Origin: SURF-32 sp964648365
GTDB lineage: Bacteria; Planctomycetota; Phycisphaerae; UBA1845
Assembly: GCA_964648365.1 (NCBI GenBank)
Contig: CAZYLK010000035.1
Span: forward strand, 1 to 40,866
Length of the DNA: 40,866 bases
Direction of reading: 5' to 3'
Below are positions 39,691-40,866 of this stretch, in pieces. The notes under the pieces are model-generated. The model was not told where the DNA came from and searched no databases. It saw nothing but the letters and a program-made list of their open reading frames with translations. Every line of letters begins with the position of its first letter. Position 1 is the first letter of the stretch. Both the position numbers and the translations under genes were made by a program.

Positions 39691-40866
39691 TTACTCTCCC
39701 GAAAACGCGAAGGTGAACTCGCCCGCGTCATCCGCATCGACCGTCACCTGCGCCGGCATCGTGTCGCGCGTCATCTGCTCCAGCAGCAGGCGGGACAGTT
39801 TCGGCAAAATTGCCTGATCCAGCACGTGATCCACATTGCGGGCGCCCACGTCGACCTGGTCGCAGCGGGCGGCGATCTGGTCGTACGCGGCATCCGTGAC
39901 GACCAGTTCCATCTCGTGGGCCTTGCGCAGGCGCTTGGCGAGCTTGCCCACCTTCAGCCGGGCGATCATCTTCATGACGTCCTGTCCGATCGTCAGGTAC
40001 GGCACGATGTTCATGCGGGCCAGCAGCGCGGGCTTGAAATGCTCGCGAAGCTGCGGATAGATCGACTCCTTGAGCGTTTCGACGCCGAACTCCTCGCCCG
40101 ATTCGCAAATGCCCTGGATGACGTCGGTGCCCAGATTACTGGTCATGAAGACGACGGTATTGCGGAAGTTGATGACGCGGCCTTCGCCGTCGGCGAGCGT
40201 GCCCTTGTCGAAGACCTGGTAGAAGAGGTTCATCACGTCCGGATGGGCCTTTTCCACTTCGTCGAGCAGCACCACGGAGTACGGCCGCTGCCGCACCGCC
40301 TCCGTCAGGACGCCGCCCTCGCCGTAGCCGACGTAGCCGGGCGGCGAGCCTTTGAGCTGCGAGACGGTGTGCTTTTCCATGAACTCCGACATGTTGATGG
40401 TGACGGTGAATCGCTCGCCGCCGAAAAGCTGCTCGGCCACCGACAGGGCCGTCTCGGTCTTACCGACGCCGCTGGGCCCGACGCACAAGAAGACACCGAG
40501 CGGCTGATCCGGATTGCCCAGGCCGGACTTCGACGTCCGCAGTTTGTCCGCAATGACCGCCATCGCGTGATCCTGGCCGACGACGCGATTCCGCAGGCGC
40601 TCTTCCATTTTGAGCGTCGCCTCGATCTCGTCCTTGACCATGTTGCCGACGGGGATGCCGGTCCAGTCGGCGACGACGGAAGCCACCGCGGCCGCATCGA
40701 CCTGGGCGTGAACCATGGGCGTTTCGCCCTGGGCGGCCTCGATCTCCTTGGCGACCTTGTCGATCTCCGCTCTAAGCGCCGCTTCGTCCACCGAGGCGGT
40801 GGGCGCTGCCGGCTTCGACGCCGCTTTGCCGTCGCCTTCGCCATCGGCCTTGCCGTTGCCGCCGGA
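39691..40866 (-). CDS. clpV: Type VI secretion AAA+ ATPase ClpV, C-terminal part
   Basis: The last 391 residues of a ClpB/ClpV-type ATPase; the gene runs off the right edge. The second AAA module is complete: Walker A GPSGVGKTET, Walker B VVLLDEVEKAH, sensor residues in VFMTSNLG, and the arginine-finger loop region HFKPALLARM. A Gly/Ala/Lys/Asp-rich linker precedes it at the window edge. ClpV disassembles the contracted VipA/B sheath for reuse. Adjacency to vgrG (three bases) identifies it as ClpV rather than the general chaperone ClpB. No start is visible in the window. Confidence 0.9.
   Translation of the reverse strand, partial: SGGNGKADGEGDGKAASKPAAPTASVDEAALRAEIDKVAKEIEAAQGETPMVHAQVDAAAVASVVADWTGIPVGNMVKDEIEATLKMEERLRNRVVGQDHAMAVIADKLRTSKSGLGNPDQPLGVFLCVGPSGVGKTETALSVAEQLFGGERFTVTINMSEFMEKHTVSQLKGSPPGYVGYGEGGVLTEAVRQRPYSVVLLDEVEKAHPDVMNLFYQVFDKGTLADGEGRVINFRNTVVFMTSNLGTDVIQGICESGEEFGVETLKESIYPQLREHFKPALLARMNIVPYLTIGQDVMKMIARLKVGKLAKRLRKAHEMELVVTDAAYDQIAARCDQVDVGARNVDHVLDQAILPKLSRLLLEQMTRDTMPAQVTVDADDAGEFTFAFSGE

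Noticed and set aside
1..40866. tRNA or rRNA genes
   Set aside because: No T-arm consensus with a matching acceptor stem and no rRNA-like stretch was seen on reading, though a covariance search was not possible.

Overview
The window is a high-GC chromosomal stretch from a member of the Planctomycetota, probably a metagenome or draft assembly, since two runs of exactly 100 N interrupt a tandem repeat. The assignment rests on two small membrane proteins with the planctomycete-type zinc ribbon (CxxCGYDLTG...RCPECG), many secreted proteins with PKD, propeller and Cys-rich tails, a D/N/G linker of NDN type, and the futalosine menaquinone genes. It is inference, not a taxonomic test.

Layout. 1-7400: a gene cut by the left edge, a repeat-bearing gap, then large secreted proteins (a solenoid-like protein at 692-2626, a divergent secreted protein at 2731-3603, a PKD lipoprotein coupled to a zinc-ribbon membrane protein) and a 62-residue lipopeptide with a strong terminator. 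7550-9414: a metallo-beta-lactamase-fold hydrolase and a lipid A-type acyltransferase. 9416-9748: a purine-rich tandem repeat with assembly gaps. 9772-11738: mqnA and mqnC (menaquinone by the futalosine route), read leftward from a recognisable promoter. 11970-15145: a lipoprotein, a two-TM protein and a DacB/PBP4-type carboxypeptidase whose signal region is built of 18-bp repeats. 15239-18355: a membrane-anchored beta-propeller protein and a small secreted protein. 18440-22102: rpmA, obg, coaX and a K+ channel with an RCK domain. 22223-24544: two secreted propeller proteins. 24949-26748: lepA, preceded by three tandem hairpins. 26831-27181: a second zinc-ribbon protein.

27121-40866 is one unbroken leftward run of genes and the most interesting part. 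From the right edge it reads clpV/tssH (cut by the edge), vgrG/tssI with a helical insertion and a C-terminal extension, a LysM plus peptidoglycan-binding protein, a 1336-residue protein with a metzincin-like zinc site (candidate cargo effector), two tandem-duplicated propeller proteins of which only one has a lipoprotein signal, and a DUF4123 adaptor. It continues without a strand change into three small genes: a PD-(D/E)xK-like protein, a 57-residue protein, and a DUF4268 protein. Start/stop overlaps or gaps of a few bases indicate co-expression for most of the run. The reading is a planctomycete type VI secretion tip/effector island whose tail carries a nuclease-like, possibly defensive, module.

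Several plus-strand genes have a -10-like hexamer 6-11 bases before the start codon and no Shine-Dalgarno, suggesting leaderless mRNAs; others have clear GGAGG-type sites.
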